From contig NZ_JAODBG010000055.1 of assembly GCF_025463825.1 (NCBI RefSeq), forward strand, positions 1 to 64,000: 64,000 nucleotides of DNA. The letters are read 5' to 3'. Position numbers and translations under genes: made by a program. The notes below the pieces were generated by a model. The model was not told where the DNA came from. It searched no databases and worked only from the letters and a program-made list of their open reading frames with translations. Positions within the stretch are counted from its first letter, which is position 1. Each line of letters opens with the position of its first letter. This DNA is from Cryobacterium sp. Its GTDB lineage: Bacteria; Actinomycetota; Actinomycetes; Actinomycetales; Microbacteriaceae. Positions 42,087 through 50,775 of this stretch are shown here, in pieces.

Positions 42087-42989
42087 ATGATCGTTCCCTC
42101 GCCATACGCCGACCTGCTCTCCGTGATGGATGCCCGTGCCCACAGCGTTTCCGTCCTGGGCAGCGATACCCGGTACTGGGAATACGGCGACCAGGCGTCG
42201 CCGACGACCGTGGTGATGGTGCACGGGTTCCGTGGTGACCATCACGGCCTCGAAGCCGTCGTAGCCCAGCTGCAGGGGCTCCGCGTCCTCGCTCCCGACC
42301 TGCCCGGGTTCGGCGAATCGGCACCCTTCCCCGCCGCCGGGCACACCATCGAGTCCTACGCCGCCTGGCTGACCGAATTCCTGCGCCTGGCCGCCGTGCC
42401 CGGCCGCGTCGTCGTGCTCGGGCATTCCTTCGGCTCCATCATCGTCGCCGCCGCAGCCGCCGCGCCCGGCGGCCTGCCGGCGGACGACCTGGTCCTCGTA
42501 AACCCCATCGCAGCCCCGGCCCTCGCCGGCCCTCGGGGGAACCTGACGCGGCTTGCCGTGTTCTACTACTGGCTCGGCGCGACGCTGCCGGAGCGGCTGG
42601 GCTTCGCCCTGCTGCGCAACCGCATCATCGTGCGGGTGATGAGCATCACCATGGCGAAGACCCGGAGCCGGGCGCGCCGCCGTTGGATCCACGACCAGCA
42701 CGACAGGTACTTCTCGGCCTTCGCCGACCGCACCGTCGTGCTCCAGGCCTTCACCGCCTCCGTGAGCCACGACGTCAGCGAGTACGCCGACACGATTCCC
42801 ACCAGGACGCTGCTGATCGCCGCCGAAAAAGACGACATCACCCCGGTCGCCGCGCAGGTGACGCTGCGCGCCCAGTTCGCCGACGCCCGACTGCACGTCA
42901 TCCCCGGCGTCGGGCACCTGATCCACTATGAGGTCCCTGAGGCCGCGGCGGCTCAGCTGCGGCGGTTCCTGGAGGCGGGAGAGTCATGA
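42087..42989 (+). CDS. Alpha/beta hydrolase
   Basis: A 300-residue cytosolic alpha/beta-hydrolase-fold enzyme. HGFRG at 46-50 forms the oxyanion-hole region, the nucleophile is Ser114 in GHSFGS, an acid is likely in the AAEKDDITPV stretch, and the histidine is in PGVGHLIHYE. There is no signal peptide. The frame is open further upstream, but ATG 42087 is seven bases from a good -10 and gives a normal N-terminus. Its last four bases overlap the glycosyltransferase start (ATGA), so the two are coupled; a shared glycolipid or cell-envelope role is possible but unproven. The substrate cannot be inferred. Confidence 0.88.
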   Translation: MIVPSPYADLLSVMDARAHSVSVLGSDTRYWEYGDQASPTTVVMVHGFRGDHHGLEAVVAQLQGLRVLAPDLPGFGESAPFPAAGHTIESYAAWLTEFLRLAAVPGRVVVLGHSFGSIIVAAAAAAPGGLPADDLVLVNPIAAPALAGPRGNLTRLAVFYYWLGATLPERLGFALLRNRIIVRVMSITMAKTRSRARRRWIHDQHDRYFSAFADRTVVLQAFTASVSHDVSEYADTIPTRTLLIAAEKDDITPVAAQVTLRAQFADARLHVIPGVGHLIHYEVPEAAAAQLRRFLEAGES

Positions 42990-44092
42990 GCGCGCCCGCC
43001 GAGAAACCGCTCCGGATCGTCTTCGACTGCCGGTACACCCGCACCGACCGGCACGACGGCATCAGCCGGTACACCGCCGGGCTGGTCACCGAGCTGAGCC
43101 GGCTGCACCCGGTGACCATGCTGATCAGCAACCACCGCCAGCTCGCCATGCTGCCCACCCTGCCGTGGCAGCTGGTGCGGTCACCGACCAGCCCGCTCGA
43201 GCCCCTCGTGGCGCTCACCGTGAACAAGCTGAAACCGGACATCGTCTTCACCCCGATGCAGACCATGGGCTCCTGGGGCCGCCGCTACCGCCTGGTGCTC
43301 ACGGTGCACGACCTGATCTATTACCGCAACCGCACCCCGCCGCGGGAATTCTCCGCGGGGATCCGGTTGCTCTGGCGCCTGTACCACCTGTCCTGGGCTC
43401 CCCAGCGGATGCTGCTGAACCGGGCCGACGGTGTGGTGACGGTGTCCGAGACCACGGCCGCTCTCATCGCCCGGCACCGGTTGACCGTCCGGCCGGTCTC
43501 GGTAGTGCCCAATGCGGCTGATTCCGTCGCGGCGGGAGCGTCCATGACACCGCGCAGCGCACCGGCGACCAGGCGGCTCGTCTACATGGGCTCGTTCATG
43601 CCGTACAAGAACGTCGACACCCTCGTGCGGGCGACAGCGGCGCTGCCCGGCTACGAACTCCATCTGCTCAGCCGGATCGGCGACGACGAACGCGCCCGGC
43701 TCAGCGCCCTCGCCCCGCAGGCGACGCTGGTGTTCCACAACGGGGTGACCGACGACGCCTACGTCCAGCTCCTGGCCGAGGCGACGGCCCTGGTCACGGC
43801 GTCCCTCGACGAGGGCTTCGGCATCCCGCTGGTCGAGGCGATGAGCTTGGGCATCCCCGTGGTGGCCAGCGACATCGCCATCTTCCGGGAGATCGGCGGC
43901 GACGCCGCGAGCTTCGCGGCTGCCCGGAATCCCGACGCCTTCGCTGCCGCCGTGCTCGCCCTGGAAGAACCGGGGGAATGGGCGCGACGCTCGCGCCTCT
44001 CCGTGCAGCAGGCGGCCACGTTCACCTGGGCGACCTCCGCCCGGCGGCTGTTCGAGGTGCTGCAAGGCACCCAGGCCGCGCCGCGGCGCTGA
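42986..44092 (+). CDS. Glycosyltransferase family 4 (mannosyltransferase-like)
   Basis: A 368-residue GT-B glycosyltransferase. The N-terminal domain has VFDCRYTRTDRHDGISRYT near residue 12 and the HDLIYYRNRTPP motif near residue 107; the C-terminal domain has YMGSFMPYKNVDTL and the family-4 signature SLDEGFGIPLVEAMSLGIPV near residue 273 (20 residues shown) with the EX7E-type glutamates. No membrane helix is present. It is coupled to the upstream hydrolase gene. Sugar donor and acceptor are unknown; mannosyl or glucosyl transfer to an envelope glycolipid is plausible. Its stop codon is inside a 16-bp tandem repeat. Confidence 0.9.
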   Translation: MSAPAEKPLRIVFDCRYTRTDRHDGISRYTAGLVTELSRLHPVTMLISNHRQLAMLPTLPWQLVRSPTSPLEPLVALTVNKLKPDIVFTPMQTMGSWGRRYRLVLTVHDLIYYRNRTPPREFSAGIRLLWRLYHLSWAPQRMLLNRADGVVTVSETTAALIARHRLTVRPVSVVPNAADSVAAGASMTPRSAPATRRLVYMGSFMPYKNVDTLVRATAALPGYELHLLSRIGDDERARLSALAPQATLVFHNGVTDDAYVQLLAEATALVTASLDEGFGIPLVEAMSLGIPVVASDIAIFREIGGDAASFAAARNPDAFAAAVLALEEPGEWARRSRLSVQQAATFTWATSARRLFEVLQGTQAAPRR

Positions 44093-44187
44093 CCGGGCCT
44101 AACGAGCACCGGGCCGGGCGGGCACCGGGCCTAACGGGCACCGGGCCTAACGAGCACCGGGCCAAACGAGCACCGGGCCTAACGGGC
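44092..44187. repeat. Tandem repeat, 16-bp period, six units
   Basis: Six uninterrupted 16-bp units (44092-44107, -44123, -44139, -44155, -44171, -44187) of the pattern accgggcctaacgagc, with one to a few substitutions each. The array fills the whole space between two convergent genes: it begins in the last base of the glycosyltransferase stop and its last unit contains the phosphatase stop codon. Confidence 0.95.
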
Positions 44188-44748
44188 AGAGACGAACGAC
44201 TCGAGTTCAAGCCGGCCGGCCCGCCAGTGGAAGTCATGCACTGAACCGTTCGGGATCAGCTCGCCGGGGACGGGTCGTTCGCCGTCGGTCGCGTACCGCA
44301 CCAGGGTGCCGATCACGCCGCCGTGGCAGACCACGACGAGTTCCCGATCCGGATGCGCCGTCGCCAGCCGCTCCAGGGCGGGCAGCACCCGATCGAGCAC
44401 GGCCTGTCGGGTCTCCAGGCCCGGGACCACCGATCCGTCCGGGAACCGCACCTGGCGCTCGGCGAAGGTCAGCCCCTCGATGTCGCCGTGGTGGCGTTCG
44501 GTGAGTTCCGGCACGATGAGGGGAGCAGCCGAATGGTCCAGTTCCCCGGCAATGATGCGGGCGGTTTCCAGCGCTCGCACCAGCGGGCTGGTGACGACGG
44601 CGTCCCAGCGAGTGCCGCGCAGCGACAGCCCGGTTTCGGCCGCCTGCGCCCGGCCGAGCGTGTTCAGGGGGATGTCGGTGCTGCCCTGGATGCGTTTTTC
44701 CAGGTTCCAGTCGGTCTGGCCGTGCCGGACGATCGCGAACCTGGTCAT
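44179..44748 (-). CDS. Histidine phosphatase family protein
   Basis: A 189-residue phosphoglycerate-mutase-like enzyme. The catalytic RHG is at residues 8-10 (His9), with the supporting arginine in the TSPLVRALETA block, the glutamate in TERHHGDIEGL and the second histidine in VVCHGGVIGTLV. The cofactor-dependent mutase and the broad-specificity phosphatase cannot be told apart with certainty, but the short length favours a phosphatase. The sirtuin gene ends 25 bases upstream on the same strand, so the two form an operon. The stop codon lies in the 16-bp tandem repeat. Confidence 0.92.
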   Translation of the reverse strand: MTRFAIVRHGQTDWNLEKRIQGSTDIPLNTLGRAQAAETGLSLRGTRWDAVVTSPLVRALETARIIAGELDHSAAPLIVPELTERHHGDIEGLTFAERQVRFPDGSVVPGLETRQAVLDRVLPALERLATAHPDRELVVVCHGGVIGTLVRYATDGERPVPGELIPNGSVHDFHWRAGRLELESFVSAR

Positions 44749-44773
44749 GACTACGCCTTCTGCTGAGCGGGAG

Positions 44774-45625
44774 CTAGCCGGTGAGTCTGCTCACCAGCCC
44801 GGCAAACGTCTCCGACGTGCCTGCCTCCAGCTTAACCAGTGCTCGACCGTCGCCTTTCGTCGCCCCGCGGTTGATAACGACGATCGGCAGCTTCCGCCGC
44901 CTGGCGAGTTCGAGCAGCCGGATCCCCGAGTTGACGGCCAGGGATGAGCCGGCCACGATCAGCGCATCGGCAGCGCGCACCAGGGCGGCGGCCGCGGCGA
45001 ATTTGCCCGTGGGCACGAGCTCGCCGAAGAACACCACGTTCGGTTTGAGCAGACCGCCACAGACGGAGCAGTCCGGCACGATGAACCCGTCGATGTCCAC
45101 GACGATGGCATCGCCGTCCGGAGCGATCTCCACCTGTTCCGGATGCGCGAGCACCGGGTTGTCGGCCTCCAGCCTGGCCGCGATGCTGTCCCGCCCGAAC
45201 GCCTGTCCGCAGGAGAGGCACACCACGAGGTCCATGGAGCCATGCAGGTCGACGACGTGCCGGGACCCGGCCCGGGTGTGCAGCCCGTCGACGTTCTGGG
45301 TGATGACCCCGCTGACCAGTCCGGCGTTCTCCAGGAGAACGAGGGAACGGTGGCCGAGGTTGGGTTCGGCTGCCCGGAACCGGTGCCAGCCGAGGTGGCT
45401 GCCGGCCCAGTAGCGTTTGCGGGCGCGCTCGTCCGCCACGAAGGTCTGGAAAGTCATCGGGACGCGCACGGGAGCTCCGGCGCCACGGTAATCGGGGATT
45501 CCGGAGTCCGTGCTCACGCCGGCGCCGGTGAGGACCGCGGTGCGCCGGTCGCGGAGCAGGGTGGCGAGGCCGTCGAGCGCCTGCTCGGCGCCCACCGACG
45601 GTGTCGCGAGTGTCTCAGCCGTCAT
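44774..45625 (-). CDS. NAD-dependent protein deacylase (Sir2 family)
   Basis: A 283-residue sirtuin that removes acyl groups from lysines using NAD+. It has GAGVSTDSGIPDYRG (about 34-48), TQNVDGLH near 109, the DLHGS catalytic histidine near 126, and two cysteine pairs (CLSC and CSVC) forming the structural zinc site. Length and motifs fit the bacterial class. The ATG at 45625 follows gatggagcacg. It is upstream of the histidine phosphatase and divergent from the RNA methyltransferase gene; the 206-bp spacer contains TAAACT at 45699-45704 and a 5-4-5 inverted repeat at 45700-45713. Confidence 0.93.
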   Translation of the reverse strand: MTAETLATPSVGAEQALDGLATLLRDRRTAVLTGAGVSTDSGIPDYRGAGAPVRVPMTFQTFVADERARKRYWAGSHLGWHRFRAAEPNLGHRSLVLLENAGLVSGVITQNVDGLHTRAGSRHVVDLHGSMDLVVCLSCGQAFGRDSIAARLEADNPVLAHPEQVEIAPDGDAIVVDIDGFIVPDCSVCGGLLKPNVVFFGELVPTGKFAAAAALVRAADALIVAGSSLAVNSGIRLLELARRRKLPIVVINRGATKGDGRALVKLEAGTSETFAGLVSRLTG

Positions 45626-45831
45626 CGTGCTCCATCCACTTGACCGCGTCGACGGCTCGGCCCTGGCGGCCTGACCCGACGACGATGTCCTTCGAGTCTA
45701 AACTGGTCAGTTTTCGACGGTGTTACAGATCTCGCCGACCACCCGCCCACTTCTCCGGCCGACCCGCATCGGATCTGCCCCGCAGACCTGACAGTCTGGA
45801 AGCCCACCCATTCAGAAAGGCGGCCGCCTCC

Positions 45832-46653
45832 GTGCAGATCGTTCCGATTACCGACCTCGACCAGCCGGGCCTGACCGACTATTCCCGGCTGACCGATGTG
45901 GCACTGCGCCGGGTCAGCGAACCGGCCAACGGCCTGTACATCGCCGAGTCCGCGAAGGTCATCGGGCGTGCGATAGCCGCCGGGCACCGACCCCGGTCGG
46001 TCCTGGTACAGGAGCAGTGGCTACCCGACGCAGGGCGCCTCCTCGCCGACTGGCCGGACGTGCCGATCTACGTGGGGTCGGCCGGCCTGCTTGAGCAGTT
46101 GACCGGGTACAACCTGCACCGGGGGGCCCTCGCGGCGATGCACCGGCCCGACCTCGCCTCAGTGGCCGACATCATCCGCGACGCCCGGCGCGTCGTGATC
46201 CTGGAGGACATCGTCGATCACACCAACGTCGGCGCGATCTTCCGCTCGGTCGCCGGCCTCGGCGCCGATGCGGTGCTGATCACGCCGCGCTGCGCCGACC
46301 CGCTGTACCGGCGCAGCGTCCGGGTGAGCATGGGCACGGTGTTGCAGGTGCCGTGGACCCGGTTGCCGGAGTGGTCAGAGGCCGGACCGGTGCTGCACGA
46401 GCACGGTTTCCACCTGGCCGCCCTCGCCCTGGCGGACAACGCCGTGTCGCTGGACACTTTCGCGGCCGACCCGCCGGAGCGGGTGGCCCTGATCCTCGGA
46501 ACCGAGGGTGACGGCCTGAGCCGCACCGCGCTGGCCGCCGCCGACACCGTGGTCACCATTCCGATGCTGCGCGGCGTGGACTCGCTGAATGTGGCCTCCG
46601 CCAGTGCCGTCGCCCTCTACGCCCTGCGGGCCTGCTCAGACGCGCGTCGATAG
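45832..46653 (+). CDS. TrmH/SpoU family RNA 2'-O-methyltransferase
   Basis: A 273-residue SPOUT methyltransferase that methylates ribose 2'-hydroxyls in tRNA or rRNA using S-adenosylmethionine. The N-terminal substrate-binding domain is followed by the knotted domain with motif 1 EDIVDHTNVGAIFRS near residue 124, motif 2 LILGTEGDGLS near residue 222 and motif 3 IPMLRGVDSLNVASA near residue 242. The start is GTG at 45832, after agaaagg with rather long spacing; the frame is open further upstream. The target RNA is not evident. The carboxypeptidase gene begins 9 bases after its stop, from its own -10. Confidence 0.92.
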   Translation: MQIVPITDLDQPGLTDYSRLTDVALRRVSEPANGLYIAESAKVIGRAIAAGHRPRSVLVQEQWLPDAGRLLADWPDVPIYVGSAGLLEQLTGYNLHRGALAAMHRPDLASVADIIRDARRVVILEDIVDHTNVGAIFRSVAGLGADAVLITPRCADPLYRRSVRVSMGTVLQVPWTRLPEWSEAGPVLHEHGFHLAALALADNAVSLDTFAADPPERVALILGTEGDGLSRTALAAADTVVTIPMLRGVDSLNVASASAVALYALRACSDARR

Positions 46654-46656
46654 ACT
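46651..46656 (+). promoter_or_regulatory. Candidate -10 element for the leaderless carboxypeptidase gene
   Basis: TAGACT at 46651-46656 overlaps the stop codon of the methyltransferase gene and is followed by exactly six bases and the ATG at 46663. Confidence 0.5.
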
Positions 46657-46662
46657 TCTCGA

Positions 46663-47886
46663 ATGTCTCTCACCCGGCGTCAGGTCTACCACCGTCGGCG
46701 AATCGCATTCTTCGGCGCCCTCGCCGTGATCCTCGCGACGATCGCCTACCTCACCACATCCGGCCTCGCCCCGGTCTCCGCGTCCGCTGCAACGCTGGCC
46801 GAGCCCGCCGCCCTCACCCAACCGGCCGTCTCGCCGACCTGGCCCGCCGGGGGAGCCGGTGCGATCGGCGCGGTGGGCTACGACGGGGTCCTGGCCGCCA
46901 GCGGCGACCAGGAACCGATGCCGATCGCGAGCATCACCAAGATGGTGACATCCCTGGTGATCCTGCAGGCCAAGCCCCTGACCGGGGACGACCTCGGGCC
47001 GGACATCACCTTCACCGACGATGACGTCGACATCTACTACGACGCCATCGCCGAAAACGGCTCGGTCGCGCCGGTCGTGTCCGGCATGGTCCTCACCCAG
47101 CGTGAAGCGTTCGAGACCATGCTGCTGCCCTCCGCGAACAACTACAGCGTGTCGCTGGCCGTGTGGGCGTTCGGCTCGGTCGACGCCTACCTCGATGCCG
47201 CCGCCGACTTCCTCGCCGCGAACAACCTGACGGCCACCACCGTCGCCGACACCAGCGGTATCTCCGCCGAGAGCGTCAGCAGTCCGGCCGACCTCGTGGC
47301 CATCGGCAAACTGGTGGTGGCGAACCCGGTGCTGGCCGACATCGTGTCCATGCCCACCGCCGACATCCCCACCGTCGGCACCGTGATCAACACCAACAAG
47401 TTGCTGGGCACCGACGGGGTCGCCGGCATCAAGACCGGGACCACCGACGAGGCGGGCGCCTGCCTGCTCTTTGCCGTGGACGTGCCGGTCGGCGAGACCT
47501 CCGTGACCGTGGTGGGCGTGGTGCTCGGCGGCGACAGCCATCCGGAACTGAACCAGACCATCCTCACCCTGGTCGACAGCGTGACGCCGGGCTTCCGCGA
47601 GGTGGAGCTGGTCGCCGCGGGCACCGCCTTCGGCAGCTACACGACGCCGTGGGGCCAGTCCGGGCAGGCCGTCGCTGAGACGGCCGCCTCCGCCGTCGTC
47701 TGGTCCGACACGCCGATCAGCACCTCCGTTGACGTGGACAGCGTCGACCTGGGCGAGAAGGGCGACTCCGTCGGCAGCGTCGACGTCACCGTCGGCGCCG
47801 AGACGCTCACCGTTCCCCTGGTGCTCGACACGACGATCAGCGATCCCGGGCCGTTCTGGCGCTGGACCCACCCCGGCGAGGTCTAG
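46663..47886 (+). CDS. D-alanyl-D-alanine carboxypeptidase (DacA-type PBP)
   Basis: A 407-residue low-molecular-weight penicillin-binding protein that trims the terminal D-Ala from peptidoglycan stem peptides. A basic N-terminus and a single hydrophobic segment (about 14-33) act as signal-anchor or signal peptide. The active-site motifs are SITK at 90-93, SAN at 157-159 and KTGT at 257-260. The C-terminal 130 residues are beta-rich and acidic, and there is no clear C-terminal amphipathic anchor. It probably acts outside the membrane. It converges with the SGNH hydrolase gene, the stops being 8 bases apart. Confidence 0.93.
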   Translation: MSLTRRQVYHRRRIAFFGALAVILATIAYLTTSGLAPVSASAATLAEPAALTQPAVSPTWPAGGAGAIGAVGYDGVLAASGDQEPMPIASITKMVTSLVILQAKPLTGDDLGPDITFTDDDVDIYYDAIAENGSVAPVVSGMVLTQREAFETMLLPSANNYSVSLAVWAFGSVDAYLDAAADFLAANNLTATTVADTSGISAESVSSPADLVAIGKLVVANPVLADIVSMPTADIPTVGTVINTNKLLGTDGVAGIKTGTTDEAGACLLFAVDVPVGETSVTVVGVVLGGDSHPELNQTILTLVDSVTPGFREVELVAAGTAFGSYTTPWGQSGQAVAETAASAVVWSDTPISTSVDVDSVDLGEKGDSVGSVDVTVGAETLTVPLVLDTTISDPGPFWRWTHPGEV

Positions 47887-47894
47887 GCGTAGCC

Positions 47895-48710
47895 CTAACC
47901 GAGAAGTTCCGCCGGCTGCTCCGGATCATCCAGCCGGGTCACCGGATCCGCCGCCGGTCGTTTGGGCAGGATGTGGTCACCGGAGGACTGGTGCCGCACC
48001 CGGCGCAGCACCCACGGCACCAGGTACTCCCTCGCCCAGGCGAGGTCCTCGGTGCGCGCCTGGCGCCAGGTGGTTCCCGGCATCGGCTCAGGCACCAACG
48101 GCTCAAGGGGGTTCTGCACATTGAGCGTGTCGAGCACCATCCGGGCCACCGTGTGGTGCCCGAGCGGATTCAGGTGCAGCCGGTCCGGCGCCCACATCCG
48201 CGCGTCCTGAGTCGCCGTGAGCGACCACATGTCCGCCACGATGGCGTCGCGTGCGGTCGCGATCGCCCGGATGTTCTCGTTGTAGATCGCGACCTTGCCC
48301 CGGAGGCCCCGTAAGACGGGGGAGAAGTGCACGTCGATGCCGGTGAACACCACCACGGTGGCGCCGTCAGAGCCGAGCAGCCGGACCGCTTCGTCGAGCC
48401 GGGCCGCGATCGCATCCGGGTCGCTGCCCGGGCGCAGCACGTCGTTGCCACCGGCGGAGATGGTGACCAGGTCGGGGTGCAGGGCCAACGCGGCCTGCAC
48501 CTGCTCGGCCAGGATCTGATTCATCAGCTTGCCGCGCACGGCAAGGTTCCCATACGCGAAATCGTCCGAGCCCAGGCTGAGCATCTCGGCGACCCGGTCC
48601 GCCCAGCCGCGGTTGCCGCCCGGGCTGGCCGGTTCGGCGTCGCCCACTCCCTTGGTGAAGGAGTCGCCCACAGCGACGTAGCGGGACCACGGATGCTGCT
48701 GCCTCGTCAT
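47895..48710 (-). CDS. SGNH/GDSL hydrolase family protein
   Basis: A 271-residue esterase/lipase-type hydrolase. Block I is GDSFTKG at 15-21 with nucleophile Ser17, block III is SAGGNDVL near residue 86, and block V is APDRLHLNPLGHH near residue 173, containing the Asp/His of the triad. The first 12 residues are not hydrophobic, so it looks cytosolic. The C-terminal region carries many basic residues and ends in a Pro/Glu-rich tail. The ATG at 48710 has a weak ribosome site. It converges with the carboxypeptidase gene and is divergent from the helicase gene. The substrate is unknown. Confidence 0.92.
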   Translation of the reverse strand: MTRQQHPWSRYVAVGDSFTKGVGDAEPASPGGNRGWADRVAEMLSLGSDDFAYGNLAVRGKLMNQILAEQVQAALALHPDLVTISAGGNDVLRPGSDPDAIAARLDEAVRLLGSDGATVVVFTGIDVHFSPVLRGLRGKVAIYNENIRAIATARDAIVADMWSLTATQDARMWAPDRLHLNPLGHHTVARMVLDTLNVQNPLEPLVPEPMPGTTWRQARTEDLAWAREYLVPWVLRRVRHQSSGDHILPKRPAADPVTRLDDPEQPAELLG

Positions 48711-48766
48711 CTGATCATTCTGCCCCGTCCGGCAAGAGTCGTCGTGACTTGGTAGGTTCTTATGAA

Positions 48767-50710
48767 GTGACTACTGCACCTGACTTCGGATCCTCGTTCC
48801 GGGAACCCTCGAACCGGGAGCCCTCGAATTCGGGAACCACCGAACCCGGATTGTTCCTTATGGGCGACAACGTACTTGCAGACGACGTCGGCACACCGCC
48901 GGTCTACGGCCCGGACCGGGGACCGGCCGGCACCAGCGCCGCCGAGCACCTGTCCCCGTCGTTCCCGGAGCGCGCCGCCTGGGGCACCGCCAGCAAGCTG
49001 CGGGCCTGGCAGGCCGAGGCGCTCGAGGCGTACTTCCAGCACCAGCCCCGCGACTTCCTCGCCGCCGCCACCCCCGGTGCCGGTAAGACCACCTTCGCGC
49101 TCCGCCTGGCCGCCGAGCTGCGCGCCCGCAAGGTGATCGACCGCATCACCGTGGTCGCGCCCACCGAGCACCTCAAGCGCCAATGGGCGGATGCCGCCGC
49201 CCGCGCCGGCATCCGGCTCGACCCGTTCTTCAAGAACGCCCACGGCCGCTACGGCAGCCACTACCACGGCATCGCCGTCACCTACGCGCAGGTGGCCACC
49301 CGCGCGGCCCTGCACCGCGAACTCACCCAGAGCAGCCGCACGCTGGTGATCCTCGACGAGGTGCACCACGGCGGCGACGCGCTGAGCTGGGGCGACGCCA
49401 TCCGGGAGGCCTTCGACCCGGCCACCAAGCGGCTGTCGCTGACCGGTACCCCGTTCCGCTCCGACACCTCACCGATCCCGTTCGTCACCTATCTGCCCGA
49501 CAAGCACGGAATCCGACTGTCCCAGAGCGACTACAACTACGGCTACGGTCGCGCCCTGGAGGACGGGGTGGTGCGGCCGGTCATGTTCATGGTCTACGCC
49601 GGGCACATGAAGTGGCGCACTCGGGCCGGCGACGAGATGGAGGCCAAGCTCGGCGAGGGCAACACCAAGGACATCACCTCGCAGGCCTGGCGCACCGCCC
49701 TCGAGCCCAGCGGCCAGTGGATCCCCGCCGTGCTACGGGCGGCGGAGCGCCGCCTCACCGAGGTCCGGCACAGCATCCCCGACGCCGGGGGACTGGTGAT
49801 CGCTACCGACCAGACCACCGCCCGCGCCTACGCGGCGATCCTCGAGGAGATCTCGGGGGAGCCGGTCACCGTCGTGCTCTCCGACGAGAAGGAATCCAGC
49901 GACCGGATCGACGAGTTCTCGCAGAACACCCGGCGCTGGATGGTCGCGGTCCGGATGGTGTCCGAAGGCGTCGACGTGCCGCGCCTCGCCGTCGGGGTCT
50001 ACGCCACGAGCGCGTCCACTCCGCTGTTCTTCGCGCAGGCCATCGGCCGGTTCGTGCGCGCCCGCCGCCGCGGTGAGACCGCGTCGATCTTCCTGCCCAA
50101 CGTTCCGGGCCTGCTCAGCCTGGCCAACGCCATGGAGCTTGAGCGCGACCACGCCCTCGACCGCAGCAACCGCGACGACGGCGACGACGGCATGTACAAC
50201 CCCGAGGACGCCATGGTGGCGGCCGCGAACAAGTCCGACAAGGCCTCGGACGAGCTGGGCGAAGAATTCACCTGGCAGGCGCTGGACTCGCAGGCGACGT
50301 TCGACATGGTCATGTTCAACGGCGACGAGTTCGGCGAACTCGCCGAACCCGGCACCGACGAGGAATTCGACTTCATCGGCATCCCGGGCCTCCTGGAGCC
50401 CGAGCAGGTGTCCGAGCTGCTGCGCCAGCGCCAGCACAAGCAGGCCAAACGCGGCTCTGAGCGGCGCACAGCCGCCGCCGCGGTCGAGGGCGCCCCCGAG
50501 GAGGAGATACCGCTCTACCGCACGCTCAAGGAGCAGCGGAAGCTGCTGGGCAGTCTTGTGGGCATGTGGTCCAAGCTGTCGGGGGAACCGCACGCCATGG
50601 TGCACGCCGAGCTTCGGCGGCTGTGCGGCGGCCCCGCCGTGGCGCAGGCCAGTGTCACCCAGATCCAGAAGCGGATCGACCTTCTCCGCCGCCGCCTCGG
50701 CCGCAGCTGA
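48767..50710 (+). CDS. DEAD/DEAH-box (SF2) helicase
   Basis: A superfamily 2 DNA/RNA helicase of about 647 residues. Walker A is TPGAGKTTF, the DEVH box (ILDEVHHGGDAL) lies about 105 residues later, SLTGTPFRSD follows as motif III, and AIGRFVRARRRGE forms motif VI. The C-terminal third is acidic (DDGDDG, EFGELAEPGTDEEFDF) and ends in a helical region. The start is not certain: GTG 48767 is eight bases after TAGGTT, but conserved sequence begins around ATG 48860; the extra 31 residues include a near-perfect 15-bp repeat (REPSN twice). The biological role is unknown; an RNA or repair function is possible. Confidence 0.88.
   Translation: MTTAPDFGSSFREPSNREPSNSGTTEPGLFLMGDNVLADDVGTPPVYGPDRGPAGTSAAEHLSPSFPERAAWGTASKLRAWQAEALEAYFQHQPRDFLAAATPGAGKTTFALRLAAELRARKVIDRITVVAPTEHLKRQWADAAARAGIRLDPFFKNAHGRYGSHYHGIAVTYAQVATRAALHRELTQSSRTLVILDEVHHGGDALSWGDAIREAFDPATKRLSLTGTPFRSDTSPIPFVTYLPDKHGIRLSQSDYNYGYGRALEDGVVRPVMFMVYAGHMKWRTRAGDEMEAKLGEGNTKDITSQAWRTALEPSGQWIPAVLRAAERRLTEVRHSIPDAGGLVIATDQTTARAYAAILEEISGEPVTVVLSDEKESSDRIDEFSQNTRRWMVAVRMVSEGVDVPRLAVGVYATSASTPLFFAQAIGRFVRARRRGETASIFLPNVPGLLSLANAMELERDHALDRSNRDDGDDGMYNPEDAMVAAANKSDKASDELGEEFTWQALDSQATFDMVMFNGDEFGELAEPGTDEEFDFIGIPGLLEPEQVSELLRQRQHKQAKRGSERRTAAAAVEGAPEEEIPLYRTLKEQRKLLGSLVGMWSKLSGEPHAMVHAELRRLCGGPAVAQASVTQIQKRIDLLRRRLGRS
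48799..48828 (+). repeat. Direct repeat of 15 bp in the helicase N-terminal region
   Basis: Two adjacent 15-bp copies (48799-48813 and 48814-48828) differ at one base; a third, more divergent copy follows. They encode the peptide REPSN twice. If the gene starts at ATG 48860 this would be leader rather than coding sequence. Confidence 0.6.
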
Positions 50711-50775
50711 TGCGTTGACCGGTATCGAGGTCGCAGAAGGGTCGATAAACTGACTCGCAACGAAAGAGGGCGAGC

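Noticed and set aside
44092-44187. CRISPR-like array
   Set aside because: The 16-bp units are directly adjacent with no unique spacers, and no cas gene is in the window.
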